Shown here: positions 22,809 to 34,641 of the stretch, piece after piece
Numbering within the stretch: position 1 is the stretch's first letter
How the letters are laid out: each line of letters starts with the position of its first letter
NCBI GenBank assembly: GCA_964058845.1
Contig: CAXKVR010000001.1
Coordinates: forward strand, 1-64,000
From: Carex sylvatica
Taxonomy: Eukaryota > Streptophyta > Magnoliopsida > Poales > Cyperaceae
Length of the DNA: 64,000 nucleotides
Reading direction: 5' to 3'
The notes under the pieces: model-generated
The model's input: the letters and a program-made list of their open reading frames with translations, nothing else
Databases searched by the model: none
Told to the model about the DNA's origin: nothing
Made by a program: the position numbers and the translations under genes

Positions 22809-24603
22809 CACTAGTAGAGAAACTGGAATTAGGATCGGCCTATCTGGATCGGTTATTACCAAACACCAATACTAATACCTATCTGGGTCGGTTAATTTAA
22901 AAAAATTGATCCTAAAAACTATCAGCATCGGTTATTATAAACAACAAATCCTAATGTTTACACATTTGGATCGATTTTTTATAATAACCGATCCTAATAC
23001 TATCAGGATCGTTTCTTTATAATAATCAATCCTAATATATGCACAATTAGGATCAATTTTTTATAATAACCAAATTAGGATCGGTTATTTTAAATAACCG
23101 ATCCCAATGTGCATACATTAGGATAAAAAAAAAATTAGGATCGGTTGTTTCTAATAATCTATCCTAATTAGTACTATTATGATCGGTTATTTTAAACAAC
23201 TGATCCTAATTTTTTTTTATCCTAATGTGCATAAATTAGGATCGGGCTTTTAAAATAACTGATCCTGGTTGTTTTTAGGATCAATTTTTTGAATTAACCG
23301 ATCCTAAAACTATATTTACCGCTGCTAGGGTTGATCTTTTTCATTTTGCGCTACTAAATTTCAACTTAGCCAAAAAAATTATTTCAGGTCTCTCTCTCTC
23401 TCTCTTTGTGTCTCCGTCTCTCCCTCTCAAAGCCCCAGACCTCCGTATCTTTCTCTCTGTCTCTCCTTCTCAAAATCGCTCTCTCTCTCGCACCTCTAGC
23501 TCTCCTTCTCCAGAGGGTCTCAACACTCCCCACCGCCTCAACTGAATTTAGGATTTTCTCTCTGACCACTTCCCACTGCCTCAGACCCTCTCAGCACCGA
23601 TTTCGTGAGCCGAATCAAACGCAGGATCACTAACAATTTGATGACTCCTTTTCTTTTCTATATTTCTTTTCTGATTTTTGTTTAAAGTTTTTACAGGCAT
23701 TTTTGTTCTTGCAATTGCAACAAATGGTAGATGGTTCAGTAAATATGAAAGATTATGGTATATCATAGATCAGTTTGGAGAGTACACTGTAAGTATTTCA
23801 TTTTATTTTTAAGTATATCCTTAGTTTCTCTCAGTTTTAGGTTTAATTCTTGTTGGAGATTTGGCTTATTGTCTGTGCTTGTGTTTGAATTAGTCTTGTT
23901 TCATAATTAACCTCAACTAATTGTAACTTACAATAGGACTTTCCCGCTAGCTACAATATCTCACGCATCGACGACATTCATCTTGTATCGAGTAAATTTT
24001 TCTTAAAGGAAGTATTGATTCAAAAATGTAAAACAATTTAGGATGTGATAATTTGTAATAATTTAGGAGTTTAATTCTATAATGTGGTGTAAACTTTGCA
24101 TGAAAATGATATTTTGGTAATAATTTAGGATGTGTATGATATTTGATGATTGCTTCTTATTGTGAAAAAAATAATATTTTAGGATGTTGGTATGTAATAT
24201 TAATTTTTTTGAATTTAAATAGACTATCAATATATAAATTCAATAATGCATTATATCTGGATTCACAAAATGTTGGTTCTGCAAAAGCAAAAAAAAAAAA
24301 AAAAAAGAAGAATCAAGATCGATTATTTGAAATAACCGATCATAATAGTATAATTAGGATTGGTTGTTTGTATCAACCGATCCTAATAGTTGGACATTAG
24401 GATCAGTTATTTTTAACAACCGATACTAATGGTACTATTAGGATTGATTATTATAAATAACCGATCCTAATTGAAACTTTTAGGATCGGTTGTTTAATTG
24501 ATCCAGATTAGTTTCGTATTAGTATCGCCCGGATCAAGATCGGTTAAATTCCAATCCTAATGTGCGTAAATAACCGATTCTAATTCTAATTTTTCCACTA
24601 GTG
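22809..24603. mobile_element. Non-autonomous CACTA (En/Spm-type) transposon
   Basis: It begins CACTAGTAGAGAAACTGG and ends TTTTTCCACTAGTG, inverse-related ends headed by CACTA. It is flanked by a 3-bp duplication ATA (22806-22808 and 24604-24606), the size typical of CACTA elements. Both subterminal regions (about 22828-23320 and 24315-24590) are packed with TAGGATCGGTTATTT units in both orientations, the usual transposase-binding array. The centre holds a CT-rich, leader-like stretch (23388-23600) and AT-rich DNA but no transposase frame. Confidence 0.88.
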
Positions 24604-24606
24604 ATA

Positions 24607-26153
24607 CGCTTTGTAAAGTTATGAAATTTGTACCCTCCAAATCGGAATGTAGGTTTCACTGTAGCGAGGATAACAGTGCGGTACTCCTTCTCTTTCTCTT
24701 CTTTCCCCTTCCTCTCCGTACTAGGGTTGTGAAGCACAGTCTTAGAAGTGGGTTAGGGAAAGAAAGGTTTCTTTTAAGACCATGAAAGGGCCAAAAAATA
24801 TATATTTAGATTATTTCTTCCCTAATCAGATGTGACACTTTATTTGAATATTTAATTTCAAAGACCTTTTGTCTTGTAATATTTTACTCTCTACTTGTAG
24901 TTTGAGAAAGAATCAATTGACACTTTACAATGGTTATTTTGATAACTTTTTGACAAAATTTCAAAAAAGTTCAAATAAATTTAAAAATTGTAAAGTCCAT
25001 TTATGGGTTTGTTATTGTAGATATGGATAGCCTAACAATTAAGTTTCATTAAATTTAAATATTATTTGATGGTGCATCAAAAATTGTTAAATTAGGACCG
25101 TTGAAATTTCAACTTAATTCATGTATGATTAAAAATACATCAAATGTCAATTTTAATTTTAAAAACATTAATTTTAAAATTATTAGAATTGTCAAAATAA
25201 AGAATTATCAATTGATTGCCCTCTTTTAATTTATCTCACTTCCTAACAAGTTAGTACTCTTTAGGTATTTGTTTTCCTTTTCATATAATAAATGTGTTAT
25301 TCTTACCTACAAAAATAAATATTTCTATATATTAATTTAATTTCCCTTTTAAGTTCTTTATTTTTTTTAGTGAAATAAAAAACTTAAACCATTTCTTTTC
25401 TGTATAAAATTCAAGTGGGTTGAAATTCAGACATAAATTTTATTTATGGAACAATACTTTTGACCAAATATGCAAGGTGTGGTTTTGTATATTTCTATGA
25501 GAAAATTGGATCAGGAGTTCTTAAAAAATTGTAGGTTAGTTAAAAGGTGGTTATGACAATTAAAAAATGTTCATCCAAGATTGACCTATTCATAAAAAAA
25601 TTAACCTACTACATACAATGATACAAAATATTATTTTGTATTAGATTAGTATTTAAGGCTGATGGTATACAGAACCATTGAGCAAGGGGTCTGAATCCCC
25701 TAAAATATCTTAAATTTTGAACTTATCTTGAGTTTAAATTTGTACCGTTCAAATCATAATCTGGACTGATTCAACTCAAGTTGAAAATTCATGCACCTCA
25801 TTACATCTATATATTTCAAAACCAAGCATTTAAAAAGAAAAAAATAATAATGGACCTCTTTTATATTTGTGGACACTCATTTCCCACAAGAAAACTCCTA
25901 TCAATATTTAAATTTTATTAATAATTTTTGTTTAGAAAATTGTTAAGGAGATCCTAAATTACTCCATATATATTTCACATAAACATTTAATTTCTGACCC
26001 CCATATACCAATTTTGATAAGAGGAAGCGATACAAAAAAACAATTGTTTAATGATGCAAGAATGTAAGATTTGGTGCTCTCTATCTTTTCTAAATTGTCA
26101 ATGCTCTGAAATTTGAGCCGATCAAAATTAGGATTAGAATCTGATGTATTTAT
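24607..26153. other. AT-rich DNA with no gene seen
   Basis: Only short frames without motifs are present. No clear inverted repeat or element end was recognised between the CACTA element and the MITE that hosts the next hAT element. Confidence 0.4.
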
Positions 26154-26403
26154 CAAGAGGAGTATGCGAGCTAGTCTTCTGCTCTCGGACCGGGTTCGGG
26201 CGGATCGGGTTTATCCGGGGTCGGGCCACGGGTTTGGTCGGGTACGGGTAGGTCGGGTAAACGGGTATCTCGGGGCGGGTATACTCGGGTATAATTTTCA
26301 AAAACCGTACCCGATCCGAGTTTTACCCGTGCCCGTGGTACCCGGCACGGGTAGGACGGTCCGGGTATGGTACCCGGTCCGGATCGGGTACCCGGTCCGG
26401 TCC

Positions 26404-26660
26404 GGTTTTTTTTTTTTTTTTTCCCTGTTTTTTTTTTTCTGTTTTTCTCTGGGTTTTTTGTCTGTTTTTTTTTCGGTTTTTTTGTCCTTTTTTTTTGGTT
26501 TTTTTTTTCTTTTTTTTTATGTTTAGTTTTCTGTTTTTTTTCTGTTTTATTTTTCTGGTTTTTTTTTTGTTTTTTTTTTCTGTTTTTTTTTTCTGTTTTT
26601 TTTTCTTTTTTTTTTCTGTTTTTTTTTTGTTTTTTTTTCTTTTTTTTTACGGTATTTTTT
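26404..26660. repeat. Long T-rich low-complexity tract
   Basis: Runs of 6-18 T separated by single C, G or CTG triplets. The phenylalanine-rich frames it creates in all plus-strand frames are not genes. It lies between the left subterminal array of the hAT element and the 3' end of the transposase gene. Confidence 0.85.
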
Positions 26661-27281
26661 TACGGTGTTGTACGAATATTATTACGTGTTTATAATTCGA
26701 TTTTTAAAATCAAAATAGTTAAATATCAAATAGTGTATATAAATAAATAAAATTTGTAACTTATATATAAAAAATATTCATGCGAAAATTTGTATATTTA
26801 TTCGGCTAAATACAAATGTATTTATTTATTTCTTTACACAATTACACCAGTCATTTTATTTTATTTTCAAATTTTCATTCTAATTATATAGTTTCATAAT
26901 TTATTTATATCTATAATATATTTTATAAACGTTCATTTATTTTTAATAGGTTACATAAAATATAAATCAAAAATATAATTAAATCTTTTACTTTAAAAGA
27001 ATAAAATAAAAATAAAAAATTTCTTAAATCAATTACTTTAAAAATAATTATGAATAATTTTAAAATAATAGATTAAAAAATAAAAGTTACCCTCCTCCTT
27101 AATTCCGGGCTTGGGACCGGCTATGTAAAATAACATAGGCGGAGTTCTAACTTTTTTTTTGTTAGTAATTCTTCTTTAAAATAGATAACTTAAAAACTAA
27201 TTAAAATGTTTAGAAATTTATAATTTAAAAAATAACCATAAAGATTAAAAGATGTTAGAAATTTATACCGACACTACCTAT

Positions 27282-29812
27282 TTAGTAGTTTGGATTCATA
27301 TACCATTGTTCGCTCTCTTCGGCACCGTCAGAATCAGAATTAGCCTCACGTCGCGCCTCGGTACCGCTTTCTTCAGTGTCGGCTTCAGATGATGATGGTT
27401 GTTGAGGCACATGTTGCGTACGCTCTTCAGCAGCAATCCAATCCTTCAAGCACACAAGTCTCTCAAAAACATGTGCACCCAACTTACTTCGTTTATCAGA
27501 GAGGATCCTGTTCGCCGAACTGAAACAACTTTCAGAAGGGACGGTTGATACGGGCACAGCAAATACATCGCGGGCCATCATAGCCAGCGTTGGCAAGGAA
27601 CTTTGATGCCTCCTCCACCATGCCATCACGTCAAGTCCTTCTTCACTTTCATTGATCATCGATATATAGCCCAATAACTCGTTTGCGGATGTGTGCGGTT
27701 GGCTCTCCGACTGAAAATCTGCTAATAATCCACCACTGCTAGTGCTCCTAGTAGTGGAACTATTTAACAATTAAAAAAATTAGTGGACAAATAATGTAGA
27801 TATTATAAATAATAAAGATTGAAAACACATGTATATTTATATTCATACCTAGGGGCCGGACGGGACGAAGCTGGGTTTCGGTTGTCACTCATTCTTGAGT
27901 GGTATATGTTAAACATCTCATCGAACTTCGAATTCACGTAAGCCTCCACTCCGGTTGAGTCTAAATGTAAATTCTGTTTGTACCTCTCAACTACTTTGAT
28001 CGTGTAAAACTTCTTGTATGCCGGGTGGAGGCAGTTTGCGATAATGGCTAGGAGAGGTACATCTTCCCAATATTTTAGGAATTTTTGTTTCATGGCATCT
28101 ACAATTGGCGTGAGAGATGCATCATAGATTTCAGATTGTTCTAATTCGCAATACACCTTGGAGATTTCATAGAGATGTCTCAGCAACTCAAACGACGTCA
28201 GTGAGTACGAGCATGATAGTTGAACTGTTGCAGTAAAAAAGATTTCAAGGAATTTGCTAAGCCTTTGCAGTTTATCCCATTCTTCGTCAATGAGTTCGAA
28301 TTGCAATGCCTCGGGGTTGGAGCTTCTCAAAAACTCACCTATGACAGCTTTGTAGGGAAGGCATCGGTTCAACAACCTATATGTTGAGTTCCAACGGGTA
28401 TCTATATCCCAAGGTAACTTCAACTTACTCAATCTATAGGTGACGCATAATGCAGCAAACTATTGTTTTCTTTCTTGGTTTGAAACAATGTGGTTGAGAG
28501 CATTCTTGAATTTAATTATCAATAGTTTTACGGCTTCTGTTTTTAGACCCGCCTTCACGACAAGGTTAAGAACGTGGCAAGCACACTTTTGGTGAAACAT
28601 TTCACCATTCATTATCGGGTTTAGTGACCGTTTAAAAATCTCAATGGAAGCAATGTTGTTGCTAGCATTATCGAAGGATATAGAAAAAACCTTGTTACCA
28701 AAATTCCTCTTAAGGTTATACTCTTCTAAAACCTCAATAATGGATTTGAAAATTACAGTTGCAGTGTGGGGGGAATCCAAAACTCGAAAACTTAATATTC
28801 TTTTTTGTAATACCCAATGATCATCGATCCAATGGCCGGTAATACAAGAGTACCCAAGGCCATGTTTACCGGCAGTCCATATGTCGGAGGTAATTGACAC
28901 CTTATTGTTTTGGTATGCAAATAGAGCTTTAAGGTCATTTTTGGTGGAGGTAAACTGGTTTTTTATTTCACCAACCATCTTTCTATGATGGATCCTCTTG
29001 TACATTGGTTGACCTAACCCCCGAATGCATAACCGGGCAAAACTCGTGCAACCACCCATACTTATTGGTTGTTCTTTATGGGTAATGTACCGGGCCAATT
29101 CACTAAGCATTTTTGATTCATCGAATTTTGGATTTGTTCTGGTACCATCCGCGTTTATAAGGGTTTGGATTTGTCCCGGTTTAGAATTTTCAGATGGAAA
29201 CTCACCCTTTTTTTCGTGCGACTCGGCATGTCTCTTAAAAGTACTCAAACCACTACTTTGTTTATACTCAAAAGTTTTTCGGCAAGTTTTTACCTTACAT
29301 TGTCCAAAACCCATACAATTGTTACTCCCTCTGGTAATTTTGTAAAATTTCGCCCACGGTTGATTGTATTCGGGGGGAGGTCTTTTAGTCTTCTTTCCTG
29401 CTGGTTTTTGCGGCGGATCACTTGTCGAAGGAGGGACAACTTCTTCTTGAATTTCAGGTTCACCTGTCGAAGGTGTACCTCCTACAGGAGCAGTGTCAGT
29501 GAACTGACTGGATGCTACAGAAGAAGAGCCAATGCCTCCATATGTATACTGTGGTGTCGGTTGAAGTGTTTCTTGTGGAATGTATACATTTGGATCGTTT
29601 GAAGTATAATACGGTGCATTCATTTGTGAGGGTTGTTGATAATTCAAATCTAGTATTTGGTCCCTTCTTTGATAATTTGGTGGAAAATTTTGTGGATAAT
29701 TAGGTGGTGCAATTTGGGAGGAACTTTGTGGATAATTTGGTATTGACGGGCCAAAAAGATTGGCCGAAAATCTCGCGATGTCCTCTTCCACGGAATCACG
29801 ATGAGATGACAT
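27282..29812 (-). pseudogene. hAT transposase (BED zinc finger, hAT dimerisation domain), one internal stop
   Basis: The gene encodes the enzyme that excises and reinserts hAT elements by binding their ends in the nucleus. The ATG is at 29812. Residues 1-140 are Pro/Gln/Asn-rich. A BED zinc finger covers about 150-200 (C172, C177, H195, H199). The RNase-H-like core shows SITSD (D310) and SISFDN (D381), plausible first two catalytic aspartates. The C-terminal dimerisation domain (AWWRRHQ..., PSESCFSSANRIL..KRSKL) is complete; the acidic residue of PSES belongs to it. An 89-nt intron (27848-27760, GTATGA...AATAG) joins the last two parts in frame. The only lesion is a TAG at 28460-28462: both sides of it are in the same frame, so the rest reads as one protein of about 812 residues, a normal length for the family. 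Confidence 0.9.
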
Positions 29813-29899
29813 TTATTAAACCTATTCAAAATAATAAATGTAAATTACTTGACATATTAAAAAAAATATGTAACCTTATTATTTCACCTATTCAAAATA

Positions 29900-31560
29900 A
29901 TTCTAACATACATTGAAAATTAAAAAACAGAAATAAAAAACAGAAATAAAAAAACAGAAAATAAACTAACCTATTTTAAAAGATCTATGAAAAATAAATC
30001 TAACCTATTCAAAATAAATATAATCACTTCACATATTCAAATCTATAAAACTAACCTATTTTAAAAAACAGAAATTAAAAAACAGAAATTAAAAAACAGA
30101 ATTTAAAAAACAAAAATTAAAAAACAAAAATTAAACTAACCTATTTTAAAAGATCTATGAAAAATAAATCTAACCTATTCAAAATAAATATAATCACTTC
30201 ACATATTCAAATCTATAAAACTAATCTATTTTAAAAAACAGAAAATTTAAAAACAGAAATTAAAAAACAGAAATTAAAAAACAGAAATTAAAAAACAGAA
30301 TTTAAAAAACAGAAATTAAACTAACCTATTTTAAAAGATCTATGAAAAATAAATCTAACCTATTCAAAATAAATATAATCACTTCACATATTCAAATCTA
30401 TAAAACTAATCTATTTTAAAAAACAGAAATTAAAAAACAGAAATTAAAAAACAGAATTTAAAAAACAGAAATTAAAAAACAGAAATTAAACTAACCTATT
30501 TTAAAAGATCTATGAAAAATAAATCTAACCTATTCAAAATAAATATAATCACTTCACATATTCAAATCTATAAAACTAATCTATTTTAAAAAACAGAAAA
30601 TTTAAAAACAGAAATTAAAAAACAGAAATTAAAAAACAGAATTTAAAAAACAGAAATTAAACTAACCTATTTTAAAAGATCTATGAAAAATAAATCTAAC
30701 CTATTCAAAATAAATATAATCACTTCACATATTCAAATCTATAAAACTAATCTATTTTAAAAAACAGAAAATTTAAAAACAAAAATTAAAAAACAAAAAT
30801 TAAAAAACAGAAATTAAAAAACAGAATTTAAAAAACAGAAATTAAACTAACATATTTTAAAAGATCTATGAAAAATAAATCTAACCTATTCAAAATAAAT
30901 ATAATCACTTCACATATTCAAATCTATAAAACTAATCTATTTTAAAAAACAGAAAATTTAAAAACAGAAATTAAAAAACAGAAATTAAAAAACAGAAATA
31001 AAAAAACAGAAAATAAAAAACAGAAAATAAAAAACAGAAATTAAACTAACCTATTTTAAAAGATCTATGAAAAATAAATCTAACCTATTCAAAACAAATA
31101 TAATCACTCCACATATTCAAATCTATAAAACTAACCTATTTTAAAAAACAGAAAATTAAAAAACAGAAATAAAAAAACAGAAATTAAACTAACCTATTTT
31201 AAAAGACCTATTAAAAATAAATTCGAATTTTGAAAAATAAATCTAATCTATTCAAAACAAATATAATCACTCCACATATTCGAATCTATAAAACTAACCT
31301 ATTTTAAAAAACCTATTAAAATTAAATCCGAATTTTGAAAAATAAATCTAACCTATTCAAAACAAATATAATCACTTCACATATTCAAATCTATAAAACT
31401 AATCTATTTTAAAAAACAGAAAATTTAAAAACAGAAATTAAAAAACAGAAATTAAAAAACAGAAATTAAAAAACAGAAATTAAAAAACAGAAATTAAAAA
31501 ACAGAATTTCAAAAACAGAAATTAAAAACAAATATAATTATTTGACATATTCAAATCTAA
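29900..31560. repeat. AT-rich tandem array upstream of the hAT transposase
   Basis: A block containing AAAAGATCTATGAAAAATAA, CTAACCTATTCAAAATAAA and CACATATTCAAATCTATAAA recurs at about 29980, 30150, 30335, 30505, 30680, 30865 and 31060, then in diverged form to about 31400. Between blocks lie variable numbers of a 13-14-bp unit (AAAAAACAGAAATT), so the period varies from about 165 to 195. It is upstream of the minus-strand transposase start and would form the promoter or leader region. Confidence 0.85.
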
Positions 31561-32727
31561 CATAAACTAAATAAATCTAACATATTCAATAAATCTAACA
31601 AATCTAATTACTTAATAAATTTAACAAACCTAACAAATGACAAATCTAATTACTTAATATTCAATAAATCAAGCATAAACTAAATGTACTCTACAAAAAT
31701 AAATTAATCTAAAATGAAATAAATGTTACCTTTAAATCTCGCGAAAAAATTTTGCGGGAGGTGACGAACTTTGTAATTCCGTTTGCGGATTTGTGTAATG
31801 AATTAAATTTACAATTATATATTTTTTTAAACAATAAATTAAAAAATAGTGAATAATTAAATTGGAGAATTGAGATTGAGAGAATGAGAGATGAGAGAAT
31901 GAGAGTGTGAATTTTTGGTGAGAAAGATGGGGTATTTAAAGAAAATATTGGGAGGGAATAAAATTTGAAAAAAAAAAAAAAAACCACGGCTGAGCCTGAG
32001 TTGACTCGGGTGGGTCCAGTCGGTCGGGTTTGATTAGACCGGTCCGGGCCCGGTTGAACCGGCGGGAATTGAATTCAAAAAAATTTGAATTCAACGGGTC
32101 GGGTCCGGTCCGGGTCGGGTCGGGTCATGTCGGGTCGGGTCGGGTCGGGACGGGTCGGGTCGGGGTCGGGTCCGGGTCCGGGTCGGGTAGGTCGGGTCGG
32201 GTCGGGTCGGGCTTAAATCGGACCGGGTTTGGTCGGGTTTTGAACCAAATAATCGTACCCTACCCGTTTTTTACCCGTACCCATGTACCCGTTTACCCGA
32301 CCCATACCCGGGCTCGGGCACGGGTAACCCGGGTAACGGGCACGGGCGGGTACGGGTCGGGTCCGACCCGGGCGGGTAAAAGCAAACCTCTAATGCGAGC
32401 ACATTTTTAAAATTTTATTGGAATGATTTTGAATTACAAATTCAAAACGTTGAAATTTATATACTTTATGAGTAATGCATATAAATGCAAATTTTTAAAG
32501 TTTTCAATTTATTTAGCACATGATCAAGCAATCAAAACAATCGATATTTGATAAGTTATTTTTTCATCATTTTTCTAATTGCTTGATCATGTACTAAATA
32601 AATTCGAAACTTTAAATTTTTTGCATATACATGCATCACTCACGAAGTACTTAGATTTTAACAGTTTGAATATTAGTTCAAAATCAATTCAATAATTTTT
32701 TAAATGTGTGCAGATCAATTCCTCTTG

Positions 32728-34100
32728 GTGAGTACATTACTCCCTAGTTTTGTCCTTGTTTTATCCAAAATTAAATCCGGTTGTTAATTAATGGAGGCTC
32801 ACAACAATTGGATAAGTTCCAAATGGAGAGGATAAAATAAGTTACTTTCTCAAAGATTCTAAATTTTTATGTACCGTCACTTTCTCTCTCTGTTTTTTTT
32901 TTGGTACAACATTCAAGACGATCAACATACTTCATAATGTAATCAAGTTTTCAATTGAATTGCTGTAATTAATGTTTTGAACTCTGATGCAAAACATGAA
33001 ATATTCCACATACCAGAGGAACTTTAAAAAGAATATTTGGTTCATCTATTGCAAAAGAAAATTAATATTATAATTAAGTTTGGTTGCTACTTAAATTTAA
33101 GAAGAATTATATTACTTGCTCTACCTTACTCTTTTTATTTTGCACACTGTTTGACAACATAAATGTGGAGCAAATTAATTTGTTTAGAGTAAAATGTTAA
33201 TAAACGAACATCTGTTTATAATAGTGAACCCTGCACATTGTAACTCAATTCTACTGGATTATTCAGTTATTTCTGAAAATTGGTTGAAAACCATGTTATT
33301 TAATTTAATTAATTTATTTGTATGTTATTTAAGAAAAATTCGAACTTCGGCATGTGAGGCTCGAACCCAAATATAACTGTATTGTATACTGTTCTTTTTT
33401 GGAGCAATTTCGGGGACACAAATCGGGGATCTGTATGAAATTTTTACAATTTCAGGGACACAAATATTTTCTGTATGCTATTTAATTGATATAAAAGCCA
33501 AGTTGGTTAGAGTGGGCCACTCTTGACCAATTTATCATATGTCATCATCATTTTATCTTTTGCTATTTTTATTATTTCTTTTCATTTATTTCCTGAAGAA
33601 TCATTGTACGAAGGAATGCTCTACACCGCACCTAATCTAAATTGTGTTAACACCTCTAATCAATCAGTCTATTTTATGATAATATCTTGGTAGTGGAATA
33701 AGGATTCCTACATGAGATATTTACCAGTAGCTGCCAAAACATTGCTTGCTTGGAGAATGTAACGTTGTTTATGACTTGACTTGAGGCAGACAAAGATTCC
33801 ATCCATCAAATCCAAATGGCATAATATTTTTTCCAATTTAGATAAATTTTTTATAGATTTTAGTATAGTGCTTATTTTTCTAGTTTAATTTACAACTTAA
33901 TTGCTATTATAAAATTAGCTAACTTAATCAGAGTATTTATATCGGAATATATTAATCCAAGCCGATGTCAAATTTAGATTAGGCTACTAACTTGCAGAAG
34001 AGGAAGGTTCAAACATCGATCTCTCAACATAATTTTTATAATAAAATATTATTGAAAACCAAACATTATATTTTTTTAAAAAAATTTATTATTTTTCTAC
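32728..34100. other. AT-rich DNA with no gene seen
   Basis: Only short frames without motifs. Two nearby copies of a CRGGGACACAAAT phrase occur (about 33410-33465). No element boundaries were recognised. Confidence 0.4.
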
Positions 34101-34109
34101 ACAGGTAGA

Positions 34110-34300
34110 ATACCACTTTATCGGATGGTCCATAATATTCTTAAAATATTGATTTTGTATCTATCTAAAAAATAGTAAATAAATTCTAAAAAAAAATATA
34201 AAATTTGATCTCCAAGCATATTTATACATATTTTATTATAAAGATTATGTTGAACGGTTCGGATCGATTGTTCAGACTTTAAAAATGGATATAAAAAATG
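34110..34300. repeat. Relic of the MITE family seen complete at 37858-38234
   Basis: It shares ATAAAATTTGATCTCCAAGC and GAACGGTTCGGATCGATTGTT with that element. Similar partial copies occur around 6715-6850, 40560-40690, 43850-44065 and 44740-44880. The copies are diverged and usually represent one arm. Confidence 0.55.
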
Positions 34301-34641
34301 TTGAGCATATTGGAGCAAAAAAAAAAACCCTCCTTGCGGAAATATAGTCATACTTAGTATATGATATGTGTAGCTTACCTAACTGCTTTACTAACATAAA
34401 TATTGAAAATGTCGTTATGATATACCTAGTCAAAGCACATAGATCTCATATTAAACAAATATCTCAACTCTAGTAAATTGGTACTTAAAATCAACTAGCT
34501 ATAGAGTATATACCTCAATTATTATGCAATGTACAAAATGCTAACCATGCAAAATGCAAAATACCCCCTACTAAACAGCCATCCAGGCTCTCCCATTTAC
34601 AAAACCAAACCACAAAACTATAACACCTTTAGATCTGTCAT

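Larger units (their letters stand above)
26172..32392 (-). mobile_element. hAT transposon carrying a transposase gene
   Basis: The 6.2-kb element starts TAGTCTTCTGCTCTCGGACC and ends with the inverse relative GGGTAAAAGCAAACCTCTA. A perfect 8-bp duplication ATGCGAGC flanks it (26164-26171 and 32393-32400). Both ends have GC-rich subterminal arrays built on CGGGTC/GGGTAC motifs (26190-26403 and about 31985-32385), the usual binding region for hAT transposases. It carries a transposase gene on the minus strand (27282-29812), and upstream of that a ~1.6-kb AT-rich tandem array. Apart from one stop codon in the gene it looks nearly intact. Confidence 0.92.
26154..32727. mobile_element. Foldback MITE split by the hAT insertion
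   Basis: If the hAT element (26172-32392) and one copy of its duplication are removed, the two outer pieces form a ~345-bp hairpin. CAAGAGGAGTATGCGAGCAC at the left is the inverse relative of GTGTGCAGATCAATTCCTCTTG at the right (ending 32727). The arms continue with paired ATGATCAAGCAAT/ATTGCTTGATCAT (about 32521 and 32578). The MITE is therefore older than the hAT element. Confidence 0.7.

Noticed and set aside
26113..26750. Long phenylalanine-rich open frames
   Set aside because: They come from a T-rich low-complexity tract that is open in all plus-strand frames.
29900..31560. CRISPR-like regular repeats
   Set aside because: Blocks are long, AT-rich, diverged and separated by simple-sequence units, not unique spacers; the context is a plant transposon.
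32030..32410. 126-codon frame rich in Gly, Ser, Arg and Val
   Set aside because: It is the translation of the CGGGTC subterminal array of the hAT element and crosses the element's end.
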